Translations under genes and position numbers: made by a program | Shown: positions 1 to 5,385 of the stretch, piece by piece | Numbering within the stretch: position 1 is the first letter of the stretch | Layout of the letters: every line of letters begins with the position of its first letter | Notes under the pieces: generated by a model | Databases searched by the model: none | Told to the model about the DNA's origin: nothing | Seen by the model: only the letters and a program-made list of their open reading frames with translations | DNA from: Thermoplasmata archaeon | GTDB taxonomy: Archaea; Thermoplasmatota; Thermoplasmata; RBG-16-68-12 | NCBI GenBank assembly: GCA_013329855.1 | Contig: DUJI01000190.1 | Span: 1 to 5,647 of the forward strand | Length of the DNA: 5,647 nt | Direction: 5' to 3'

Positions 1-271
1 CGCCGGTCACGGGAAGCTTCAGGTCCTGCTTCGGGTCGCGGGCCGCGAGGACGAAGGACTTGGGCGCCTTCCGGATCGCGTCTTTCACGAGGGACTCGGG
101 CAGCTTCACGAGCTCCTTCCGCGCTTCGGTCTGGGCGCCGGCGTCCTTGAGCAGCTTCCGAACGCTCGCGCTGTGGACGAGCACACCGACCGACTCGAGG
201 CACTCCACGCTCTTCGCGTGGATCGTGTCCTCCTCCGCCTTGTCCAGGAACCGCAGACCGAGAACCGCCAA
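1..271 (-). CDS. MttB-superfamily (trimethylamine methyltransferase-like) protein, 5' part only
   Basis: This is the N-terminal 90 residues of a protein that continues beyond the left edge. Features I recognise as those of the MttB (COG5598-type) corrinoid-dependent methyltransferase family are GLRFLDKAEEDTIHAKSVE at 5-23, CLESVGVLVHS at 24-34, KLLKDAGA at 39-46, KLPESLVKDAIRKAPK at 56-71 and ARDPKQDLKLP at 77-87. In known members the enzyme transfers a methyl group from a methylamine or betaine to a corrinoid protein; the substrate here cannot be told because the TIM-barrel body is missing. I chose the TTG at 271 because the family usually begins just before this point and GGGGGA lies 7-8 nt upstream. 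An in-frame ATG at 319 would add 16 unfamiliar residues (MKSHHDFPAGRTGGFR) and has no Shine-Dalgarno. Whether the protein contains pyrrolysine cannot be seen. Family assignment is fairly firm, substrate unknown. Confidence 0.8.
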   Translation of the reverse strand, partial: MAVLGLRFLDKAEEDTIHAKSVECLESVGVLVHSASVRKLLKDAGAQTEARKELVKLPESLVKDAIRKAPKSFVLAARDPKQDLKLPVTG

Positions 272-324
272 GCGAAATCCCCCTGTCCTCCCCGCAGGGA
301 AGTCGTGATGGGACTTCATGGCTG

Positions 325-332
325 AGTAAAGG
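325..332 (-). promoter_or_regulatory. weak TATA-like box for the MttB-like gene
   Basis: The minus strand reads CCCTTTAC here. A transcript beginning about 25 nt downstream would start near 303. That lies past the ATG at 319 but about 30 nt ahead of the TTG at 271, so it agrees with the TTG start. The match to an archaeal TATA box is weak. Confidence 0.25.
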
Positions 333-699
333 GTGCGAGGACTTGCGCATAGCGGGAAGGACGTGGTTTCGCAATGCCTGGGCTGACAGCGCTGCGCCTA
401 TTGGGAAAAGGAAGGTCGGAAAGAAAGGGGAGAAGGGTTCAGAGGATGTCCAGTTCCGGAACGATGGTCTCGCGTCAAAGAAGCATCACGACTCCTTGAG
501 CGAGCGGCGCCGCTTCCCGGAGACCCGGCGGTCCGGATGGACGATCCGGTTCGGGTATCGGGAAGGCAGCACCTGGTGGCGCCGGAACAGTTCCTGGTCA
601 AGCACACCGGGCAGCTTCTCACCTCCCTTATCCTGGTTCACACTGCAAACCCCGTCGATGGGGCCAAATGAGCGGAAGGAGACACTGGAGACCACCAAG

Positions 700-729
700 G
701 ATCCCATCCCCTGGTTGGGGCAGGGAATC
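700..729. other. stem-loop, C-run/G-run hairpin
   Basis: On the plus strand GAT-CCC-AT-CCCC is followed by the loop TGGTT and then GGGG-CA-GGG-A-ATC. This gives ten base pairs with a 2x2 internal loop and a single bulged A. It lies about 120-150 nt past the stop of the kelch gene. Function unknown; it may be part of a structured 3' region. Confidence 0.4.
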
Positions 730-765
730 TACGGCCCTCGCCCCTATTTCAAGCCTTGTCATGCA

Positions 766-799
766 CCCTTCCGAATGGACAAACGGCCGCCCGGAAGGG
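766..799. other. perfect 8-bp inverted repeat (CCCTTCCG / CGGAAGGG)
   Basis: CCCTTCCG at 766-773 pairs exactly with CGGAAGGG at 792-799 across an 18-nt loop. It lies 50-85 nt past the kelch stop codon. No T-run follows on either strand, so it is not a classical intrinsic terminator. It could stabilise the transcript 3' end or be a protein site. Confidence 0.4.
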
Positions 800-820
800 C
801 TATATGGATGCCGTTTTCCG

Positions 821-840
821 GCCACCCGGTCCCGGGTAGC
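821..840 (-). terminator. possible stem-loop terminator or 3'-end hairpin of the kelch gene
   Basis: As RNA from the minus strand this reads GCUACCCG-GGAC-CGGGUGGC, an 8-bp stem with one U-G pair and a GGAC tetraloop. It begins ten bases after the kelch stop codon. GCCG-GAAAA-CGGC overlaps its 3' end and offers an alternative small hairpin. The U-rich tract that archaeal termination usually needs is absent, so the role as terminator is inferred from position only. Confidence 0.35.
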
Positions 841-849
841 CCGACGCGG

Positions 850-2772
850 TCAGCGGGGCGGCCCCGGCTCGCGCTTCCGTTGGGACGTCCACACGAGGAC
901 GATCCAAGCCGCGCCCGCGATGCCGGAGACCGCGACGAGGGCCCCGATTCCGACCACGTCGAGCGTCGATCCGGATGGGTGCCCGCCGGGCCCTCCGCTG
1001 CCCGAGGCCTCCACGGAAACATAGACGAGCCCCGCCCCAGCTCTCGCGGGCGGGGCGTTCGCCGGCCTCTGGTTGACCCAAGCATTGGTCGTGTAGTCAT
1101 AGGACCACGTGGCGTTCCCAGCGTCCCGCCCGCGGCCGAACAGGATCAGGCGGTCGGCCTGGGTGTCGTACACCAGGGAAAGGTCCACGCCGGCCGGGGG
1201 ATTCGAGACGGGGCGGCGGTTCGTCCAGGTGTTGGTTCGGTAGTCGTAGGACCACGTGTCGTTGGCGACCGTGCAGCCCGGCCACAGGTCCTGGCCGTTC
1301 GTGCAACACCCGAAGAGGGGGGTCCGGTCCGCCTTCGAATCATAGGCCATTCCGGCGCCGTACCGGATCGGGGGCGAGACCGCCGGAGCCCGGTCGGTCC
1401 ATCGGTCATTCGCGTAGTCGTACGACCACGTGCGGTTGCTGCCGATGTCGTAGTAATGGGGTGTGATGGATCCCCCGCCGAAGTAGAGGACCCGGTCGGC
1501 CGCCGCGTCGTACACGAGCCCGAAGTCGTGGCCATAGCCTGGATTGGATGCGGGATGCATCCGGGTCCACGTGTTCGCATCGGGGTCGTAGGCCCAGGTC
1601 TGGTTGGGGAGGCCGAAGGGGACTTGAACGGCGCCGAAGAGGATGACCCGGTTCGCCACGGAGTCGTACACCATGGACGCGGTCCCGAAGCACACGCCGC
1701 AATCCGGCCCGCTCAGGTCGGGGTGCGTCGCCGGGCTCCGGTTGGTCCAGCGGTTCGTCGCCGGGTCGTAGGACCACGTGTCGTTCAATGCGCCCCCCAG
1801 GCCCGCGCCGTCCCACCCACCGAACAGGATGACCCGCCCCGTCCGGGTGTCCGATGCGAGCAGCGAACGATACCGCGGCGACGGCGCGGCGGGAGGACGG
1901 AGGTCCACCCACGCGTTGGCCAGGGCGGTAGTATGGAGCGCCGCGCCCGCGGTGACCGTGACATTCACCCCCCCGATGCCAACATTGCCCGCGGGGTCCG
2001 TCGCCCGGGCCAGGATGAGGTTGGACCCGGTCTGGAGGGGGGGGCTGGCGGACCACGACGTCGTGCCGGTCGCGGGGGTCCACGTCCCGTTGTTGACGCT
2101 CACCTCGACCTGTTGGACTCCCACGTCGTCCCAGGCGGTACCCTGGGCCGTGATGACCGTGGACGTGAGGGTCGCACCCTCGATCGGGGAGGTGAACACC
2201 ACGACCGGATTCGTGAAGTCGTGCGCGCTGATGCTCACCTCCGAGGATCGGGGGCTTTCGCCCAGGGCATTGACCGCGCTCACCTCATAGTAGTACGTCG
2301 CCCCGGTCGTCACGTTCGTGTCCGCATACGACAGCGTGTTCCCCAAAGTGGCGAGGATGGTCTCACTCTCAGAGGTCGTCCCGCGGTACATGCGGTACCC
2401 CGTGATCGAGTACCCGCCGTCGCTGGCCGGCGGCTGCCACGTGAGCGTGATCCGGTCCGAGCCAGTCGGCAGGGGCTCGACCGCGGCATGGAGGCTGAGC
2501 GGAGCGGAGGGCGCCGACAGCGCGACGGCGCCGTATGTGTAGGCCCACGTGTCGTTTAGCGGCGTGGATCCGTAGCCTCCGAACACGATGGTGGATCCTG
2601 GAGAGATGGTGTCTGTGTGAGGGGCCGTCGTCAGCCGGGGTGCCGCGGCCGCCGCGGGAGCGACGACGGTCAGGAGGAGGGCCAGCGCGAACGCGGCGAC
2701 GTGGCGCAGAAGACTTCGGGATCTGCCACGAGCATGCGCCCCGGCCCATCCGGCTTCGGAATCGGGAGTCAT
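850..2772 (-). CDS. secreted, membrane-anchored kelch-propeller protein with inserted FN3 and Ig-like domains
   Basis: Residues are counted from an upstream in-frame ATG at 2799 (649 aa); the chosen start is residue 10. A basic stretch (24-32) and hydrophobic core (34-53, ending AAAAA) form a signal peptide. A kelch-type half unit (TIVFGG, NDTWAY; 70-90) is followed by an FN3 domain (94-192; W121, Y135, Y138, YYY169-171) and an Ig-like domain (196-283). Five kelch units (295-580) and a closing strand (582-598) follow. A Gly/Ser/Pro linker leads to one membrane helix (613-637) and a basic tail (RKR). The propeller should therefore face outward, anchored at its C-terminus, probably for binding or cell-surface contacts; no ligand can be named. 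Start 2772 is preferred because GGCGAGGG lies 6 nt upstream, and the TATA-like box puts the transcript start just inside 2799. CxxC at 367-370 and C498, C499, C509 may form disulfides. Domains are firm, function open. Confidence 0.88.
   Translation of the reverse strand: MTPDSEAGWAGAHARGRSRSLLRHVAAFALALLLTVVAPAAAAAPRLTTAPHTDTISPGSTIVFGGYGSTPLNDTWAYTYGAVALSAPSAPLSLHAAVEPLPTGSDRITLTWQPPASDGGYSITGYRMYRGTTSESETILATLGNTLSYADTNVTTGATYYYEVSAVNALGESPRSSEVSISAHDFTNPVVVFTSPIEGATLTSTVITAQGTAWDDVGVQQVEVSVNNGTWTPATGTTSWSASPPLQTGSNLILARATDPAGNVGIGGVNVTVTAGAALHTTALANAWVDLRPPAAPSPRYRSLLASDTRTGRVILFGGWDGAGLGGALNDTWSYDPATNRWTNRSPATHPDLSGPDCGVCFGTASMVYDSVANRVILFGAVQVPFGLPNQTWAYDPDANTWTRMHPASNPGYGHDFGLVYDAAADRVLYFGGGSITPHYYDIGSNRTWSYDYANDRWTDRAPAVSPPIRYGAGMAYDSKADRTPLFGCCTNGQDLWPGCTVANDTWSYDYRTNTWTNRRPVSNPPAGVDLSLVYDTQADRLILFGRGRDAGNATWSYDYTTNAWVNQRPANAPPARAGAGLVYVSVEASGSGGPGGHPSGSTLDVVGIGALVAVSGIAGAAWIVLVWTSQRKREPGPPR
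1006..1917 (-). repeat. kelch blade array, five ~58-residue units plus closing strand
   Basis: Each unit follows the pattern VYD-x(3)-A(D/N)R-x-(I/L)-L-F-G, then N-x-T-W-(S/A)-Y-D, then N-x-W-x-x-(R/Q)-x-P. The N-x-T-W asparagines fall at residues 339, 399, 455, 513 and 562 (numbered from 2799). The repeat is visible in the DNA: an identical 21-base stretch encoding the NDTWSYD strand occurs at 1243-1263 and 1765-1785, with near copies around 1084-1104, 1411-1433 and 1588-1605. This suggests fairly recent duplication or conversion among units. Confidence 0.8.
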
Positions 2773-2778
2773 GCGCAT

Positions 2779-2786
2779 CCCTCGCC
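2779..2786 (-). promoter_or_regulatory. Shine-Dalgarno site deciding the kelch gene start
   Basis: The minus strand reads GGCGAGGG. It is six bases ahead of the ATG at 2772 but directly abuts the ATG at 2778, and it is downstream of the ATG at 2799. It therefore favours 2772. Confidence 0.5.
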
Positions 2787-2813
2787 GCCGATTGACCATG
2801 CAGCTCGCCGTCG

Positions 2814-2824
2814 AAATAGATTAT
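2814..2824 (-). promoter_or_regulatory. TATA-like box of the kelch gene
   Basis: ATAATCTATTT on the minus strand is the most A/T-rich patch in this GC-rich interval. At the usual archaeal distance of ~25 nt, transcription would start near 2794. That leaves a ~22-nt leader carrying the Shine-Dalgarno at 2779-2786. It indicates that the kelch gene has its own promoter and does not depend on read-through from the trmB-like gene. Confidence 0.45.
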
Positions 2825-2863
2825 GGTCGGACCTTCGAACGGCGAGAAGGGACGGACCCTGGT

Positions 2864-3679
2864 CTACCGGGAGCGCGGCAACACGGCCCGCTCGACCTCT
2901 TCCTCGCCGACGTGCTCGAGCATGGCCTCGAGCTGGACGCGGACGAAGTCCATATCGCCAACCCAGAGGCCTTGGAGCTTGTCGCCCACGTGGGCGCCGT
3001 CGCGGTAGAACGAGTTCAGGATGAAGACCTCCTGGTCGCTCGGGAACACGTAGCTGTGGGCCAGTCGCGTCTTGGGCAGCGGTCGCTCGGGGAACCGGAA
3101 GGACACACGCACGTTGCGACCGAGGAGAGCGCCCACCTCGGGGAGGTCCTTCTTGTTGCCCTCGTTGAGCACGACGCGGACGACGCGCCGCGATCGGCTG
3201 AGGGCGTCGAACAGGAGGCGCAGGACCTCGGGGGCCACGGGGAAGGGGCAGACGCACAGGATCTGGTTCGTGCTCGAGAGGACGATTTCCCGCATCTTGC
3301 GGCCGATGCCCTCGGCGCCCTTGTAGATCCAGAGGTCCCCGTCCGTCTCCCGAACGCGGGGTGCCGCGGGCTCGCGGAGCGCGCCCACGAGTTCGGACGC
3401 CGCGCCCAGCTCGTCGGAGCGCGCCTGCCGTGCCTCCTCCGCGACGATGCGCGGGGCCCGGGCGCGGTATCGGTTGGGTCGCTCCTGGGAGACCTCGATC
3501 CATCCCTTGGTCTGGAGCGACTGGAGGATGCGGTAGACCGCGGGATACTGGACGTCGAGGAGGGCGCTCACCTGCTGGGCCGTGGACACGCCGTTGTGGA
3601 GCAGGGCGAGGTACGCCCGCGATTCCTTGCCCGTGAGGCCGAGGGCCTCCAAGGCGTTCGTCGCTTCCTCCTCGCGCAC
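2864..3679 (-). CDS. TrmB-family transcriptional regulator, short form
   Basis: A 271-residue DNA-binding protein. Residues 5-75 form the TrmB winged helix-turn-helix: ALEALGLTGKESRAYLALL (9-27), the TAQQVSALLDV helix (33-43), recognition helix around YPAVYRILQSLQTKGWIE (45-62) and wing to 74. A helical linker follows (77-105). Residues 116-255 resemble the PLD-like effector domain typical of the family: LWIYKGAEGIGRKMREI (116-132), RRVVRVVLNEG (164-174), VFILNSFYRDG (218-228). No HKD catalytic motif is seen, as expected for a regulator. The separate C-terminal sugar-binding domain of classical ~340-residue TrmB is missing, so a sugar ligand should not be assumed. The start is GTG with no Shine-Dalgarno, and a TATA-like element ~26 nt upstream implies a leaderless transcript. 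It ends in TAG. Divergent from the flavodoxin gene, so autoregulation and control of that operon are plausible. Family firm, targets inferred. Confidence 0.88.
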   Translation of the reverse strand: MREEEATNALEALGLTGKESRAYLALLHNGVSTAQQVSALLDVQYPAVYRILQSLQTKGWIEVSQERPNRYRARAPRIVAEEARQARSDELGAASELVGALREPAAPRVRETDGDLWIYKGAEGIGRKMREIVLSSTNQILCVCPFPVAPEVLRLLFDALSRSRRVVRVVLNEGNKKDLPEVGALLGRNVRVSFRFPERPLPKTRLAHSYVFPSDQEVFILNSFYRDGAHVGDKLQGLWVGDMDFVRVQLEAMLEHVGEEEVERAVLPRSR

Positions 3680-3702
3680 GGCGCGTCCAATGTCTCGCCC
3701 GA

Positions 3703-3708
3703 CTTAAG
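3703..3708 (-). promoter_or_regulatory. TATA-like box of the trmB-like gene (leaderless)
   Basis: CTTAAG (in CCCTTAAGTC on the minus strand) is centred about 26 nt ahead of the GTG at 3679. That is the spacing expected if transcription starts at or next to the start codon. The lack of any purine-rich site before the GTG agrees with this. Confidence 0.4.
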
Positions 3709-3714
3709 GGTTTC

Positions 3715-3740
3715 CTGATGTTATCAGCGCGGCGATGATA
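3715..3740. promoter_or_regulatory. candidate operator: overlapping TGAT/ATCA inverted repeats
   Basis: Two overlapping inverted repeats share a half-site. CTGAT-gtt-ATCAG occupies 3715-3727, and TATCA-N9-TGATA occupies 3722-3740. They lie just upstream of the BRE/TATA region of the trmB-like gene. Known TrmB sites in Thermococcales, as I recall them, have the form TATCAC-N5-GTGATA; the half-sites here are alike but the spacing is 2 bp longer. The site is visible in the sequence; binding by the adjacent regulator is inference. Confidence 0.4.
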
Positions 3741-3780
3741 GTGCCGGAGCGGGGGACATGGCCCGAAGTCATCCGGGTCG

Positions 3781-3790
3781 GGTCGCGACC
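3781..3790. promoter_or_regulatory. perfect 10-bp palindrome upstream of the flavodoxin promoter
   Basis: GGTCGCGACC is centred about 30 bp ahead of the TATA-like box at 3813-3820, a position suited to an activator or repressor site. In GC-rich DNA a 10-bp palindrome is not rare, so the evidence is positional only. Confidence 0.25.
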
Positions 3791-3812
3791 TGAAAGGAGT
3801 CGCACGCCTCGG

Positions 3813-3820
3813 CTATAGAG
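3813..3820 (+). promoter_or_regulatory. TATA-like box of the flavodoxin/membrane-protein operon
   Basis: CTATAGAG, followed by TACTTA, forms an A/T-rich patch in otherwise GC-rich DNA. Transcription would start near 3840, giving a ~50-nt leader that contains the Shine-Dalgarno at 3875-3883. No second TATA-like box was seen ahead of the two membrane-protein genes. Confidence 0.45.
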
Positions 3821-3874
3821 TACTTACAGCGGTTCTTTCGGAATCCGGTTTCGCTGGAACGGCCCGAACCCAGC

Positions 3875-3883
3875 GGAGGGGAG
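3875..3883 (+). promoter_or_regulatory. strong Shine-Dalgarno of the flavodoxin gene
   Basis: GGAGGGGAG ends six bases ahead of the ATG at 3890 and supports that start. It contrasts with the leaderless-looking divergent trmB-like gene. Confidence 0.55.
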
Positions 3884-3889
3884 ACACCG

Positions 3890-4399
3890 ATGCGCGTCCT
3901 CGTCACCTACGCGACCAAGAACGGCTCGACGACCGGGATTGCGGAGGCCGTCGGCGATGAGCTGAGGAAGAAGGGGCTCCAGGTCGACGTCGTCCCAGCG
4001 GTAGAGGTCCGCGACCTGACGCCGTACGACGCCGTGGTCTTGGGAAGCGCGATCTACATGGGCCGCTGGCAGAAGGACGCCCTGCGCTTCGGGAAGCGCC
4101 ACGGGAGGGAGCTGCAGGCTCGGCCCGTCTGGCTCTTTGGCAGCGGTCCCCTGGACCGCTCTGCGGAGGAGCAAGAGATACCGCCCGTGGAGGGTGCTGC
4201 CGAGCTCATGGCCCGCATTGGGGCGCGTGGCCACGCGACCTTCGGAGGGCGTCTCACGGAAGAGGCCTCGGGCTTCATCGCGTCCAGCATGGTGAAGAAC
4301 GGCAAGGGCGGAGACTTCCGCAACATGGATCGGATACGCGCCTGGGCGGGGACGATTGCCGCGGAGCTGCAGGGCCGCCCGCTCGTCGAGGCGCACTGA
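3890..4399 (+). CDS. flavodoxin-domain protein, HemG-like
   Basis: A 169-residue soluble protein with one complete flavodoxin fold. The first strand MRVLVTYAT leads into the FMN phosphate-binding loop TYATKNGSTTG (6-16). The second flavin loop is VLGSAIYMGRWQKD (50-63), the form seen in the Flavodoxin_5/HemG group rather than in classical flavodoxins. The third is WLFGSGPLD (81-89). A C-terminal GDFRNMDRIRAWA (141-153) matches the group's acidic-aromatic helix. Bacterial HemG oxidises protoporphyrinogen IX, but many archaea make haem by the sirohaem route, so that reaction should not be assumed. A general FMN electron carrier or oxidoreductase is safer. It begins a likely operon: the next gene follows after 52 bases on the same strand, with no visible promoter between. 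It has its own TATA-like box and strong Shine-Dalgarno. Fold and cofactor are firm; partner unknown. Confidence 0.87.
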   Translation: MRVLVTYATKNGSTTGIAEAVGDELRKKGLQVDVVPAVEVRDLTPYDAVVLGSAIYMGRWQKDALRFGKRHGRELQARPVWLFGSGPLDRSAEEQEIPPVEGAAELMARIGARGHATFGGRLTEEASGFIASSMVKNGKGGDFRNMDRIRAWAGTIAAELQGRPLVEAH

Positions 4400-4451
4400 G
4401 GCACGAAGGAGGAACCTACCCCCCGGGTGACTTCATGCATGGTGGAGCCTC

Positions 4452-5384
4452 ATGAGCGACATGACGGAACCGGGCGAACGGAGCCGTGACGGCTTGCTGC
4501 CCCGAGGCGCGCTCGTTGTCGCGGCATTCCTGGGCGCGGTGGTGGTCGCGGCGCTCGCGGTCCTGGGGCCGCTCGGGCTCGGCGTGATCCACTATCGCAC
4601 GTCCCAATCTGGGATCTGGCAGACCATGGGAGTTGACGCGGTGAACCTCCTCCTCATTGTCCCCGTGCTCGTCATCGGCGGAATCCTAGTGCTGCTCAAG
4701 CGAGATGGAGCGAAGTACTTCCTCATCCTGGCTCCCGTGACGCTCTTCTCCTTGGCCCTCGAGGCCGGCATCGGCCAAGAGTGGGGCAACCCCGCGTACA
4801 CGGGCAACGTGGAACGATACGCCTGGCTCTTCATCGTCGAGATCATCGTCGCGCTGGTCCTGCTCGTTGGGAGCCTGCCCATGTTCTCGGAGAGAGACGC
4901 ACCGGAGTTCGGGAGGAAAGGCCTCCGGATCTACGTCACCTTCGTCACCCTGCTCCTCGTCCTCTTCACGGTCATGTGGCTCCAGGAGCTGGTCCAGGTG
5001 TCCACGACGGGCAACACGGCCTCGGGTTCCTACCTCAACGCGCCGGTCGCCTTCTGGATGGTCCGCTTCATGGACCTGGGCATCACGATTCCGCTCGGGT
5101 TCCTCGGGATGTACCTCCTCCTCACGCGCCCGGAGAAGGCCTATGCCCTGGTCCTCTTGTTCTTCGGATTCTTCGTGACCATGGGGACGTCCGTGACGGC
5201 GATGGGGCTCGTCATGTTCTTCAACCACGACCCCGAGGCCCAAGCGGGGGCCCTCGTCATCTTCCCCCTCCTGACCCTCATGGCCTGGGCGGGTCTTCTG
5301 TACCTCGTCAAGGACAAGCTGCCGTGGTCGCGGAGAGTCCGAGAGCTGCGCGCGCGAACGACGCCCGCCGCGGGGGTGAAGTAG
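4452..5384 (+). CDS. uncharacterised integral membrane protein, ~8 TM helices
   Basis: A 310-residue protein I cannot assign to a named family. A short hydrophilic N-terminus (1-17) is followed by about eight hydrophobic segments: 19-46, 61-82, 87-105, 122-143, 157-178, 198-223, 230-256 and 265-286. The tail (290-310) is rich in Arg and Lys. Possible signature stretches are IHYRTSQSGIWQTMGVDAVN (46-65) after TM1, and acidic residues within or next to helices (E104, E110, E130). The loop xYRxSxxxxxQxxGxDxxxLxxxxP resembles an uncharacterised family of bacterial and archaeal membrane proteins I recall only as hypothetical. TGGAG lies four bases ahead of the ATG. It probably shares a transcript with the flavodoxin gene and overlaps expression with the next gene, whose ATG begins one base after this gene's TAG. 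No catalytic motif, so function is open. Reality as a gene is firm. Confidence 0.85.
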   Translation: MSDMTEPGERSRDGLLPRGALVVAAFLGAVVVAALAVLGPLGLGVIHYRTSQSGIWQTMGVDAVNLLLIVPVLVIGGILVLLKRDGAKYFLILAPVTLFSLALEAGIGQEWGNPAYTGNVERYAWLFIVEIIVALVLLVGSLPMFSERDAPEFGRKGLRIYVTFVTLLLVLFTVMWLQELVQVSTTGNTASGSYLNAPVAFWMVRFMDLGITIPLGFLGMYLLLTRPEKAYALVLLFFGFFVTMGTSVTAMGLVMFFNHDPEAQAGALVIFPLLTLMAWAGLLYLVKDKLPWSRRVRELRARTTPAAGVK

Positions 5385-5385
5385 G

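Larger units (their letters stand above)
320..849. other. ~0.5 kb intergenic region with stem-loops, no convincing gene
   Basis: This gap lies between the 3' end of the kelch gene and the 5' end of the MttB-like gene. Open frames in it are short, score poorly at third codon positions, and resemble nothing I recognise. I saw no tRNA, 5S or cobalamin-riboswitch signature (no GCCACTG-type box). What it does hold is three inverted repeats in its right-hand 150 bases (700-729, 766-799, 821-840), listed separately, and a weak TATA-like box near 325-332. It could be a long 3' untranslated region, an unannotated structured RNA, or a decayed gene. Confidence 0.5.

Noticed and set aside
541..565. GGTTCGGGTATC, somewhat like a tRNA T-arm
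   Set aside because: No matching acceptor, D-arm or anticodon stem can be built around it.
628..825. 65-codon frame on the minus strand with a TATATGG-like box nearby
   Set aside because: Third codon positions are not G/C-biased as in the real genes here, and the frame covers the hairpins at 700-729 and 766-799. Probably non-coding.
343..2559. 738-codon open frame on the plus strand
   Set aside because: It lies opposite the kelch gene, and its product is a low-complexity Arg/Gly/Val/Pro sequence that mirrors the kelch repeats codon for codon. The minus strand has a signal peptide, FN3, kelch units and a membrane anchor. It is a GC-codon-bias shadow.
2771..3718. 315-codon open frame on the plus strand
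   Set aside because: Opposite the trmB-like gene. The product is rich in Glu, Asp, His, Leu and Arg with no domain, typical of an antisense frame in GC-rich DNA.
3824..4396. 190-codon open frame on the minus strand
   Set aside because: Antisense to the flavodoxin gene, whose FMN-binding loops are plain. No recognisable protein.
4434..4456. Palindromes CATGCATG and CTCATGAG just before and over the start of the 8-TM gene
   Set aside because: Short and without nearby promoter elements. CTCATGAG arises from the start codon and its flanks. No basis for calling an operator.
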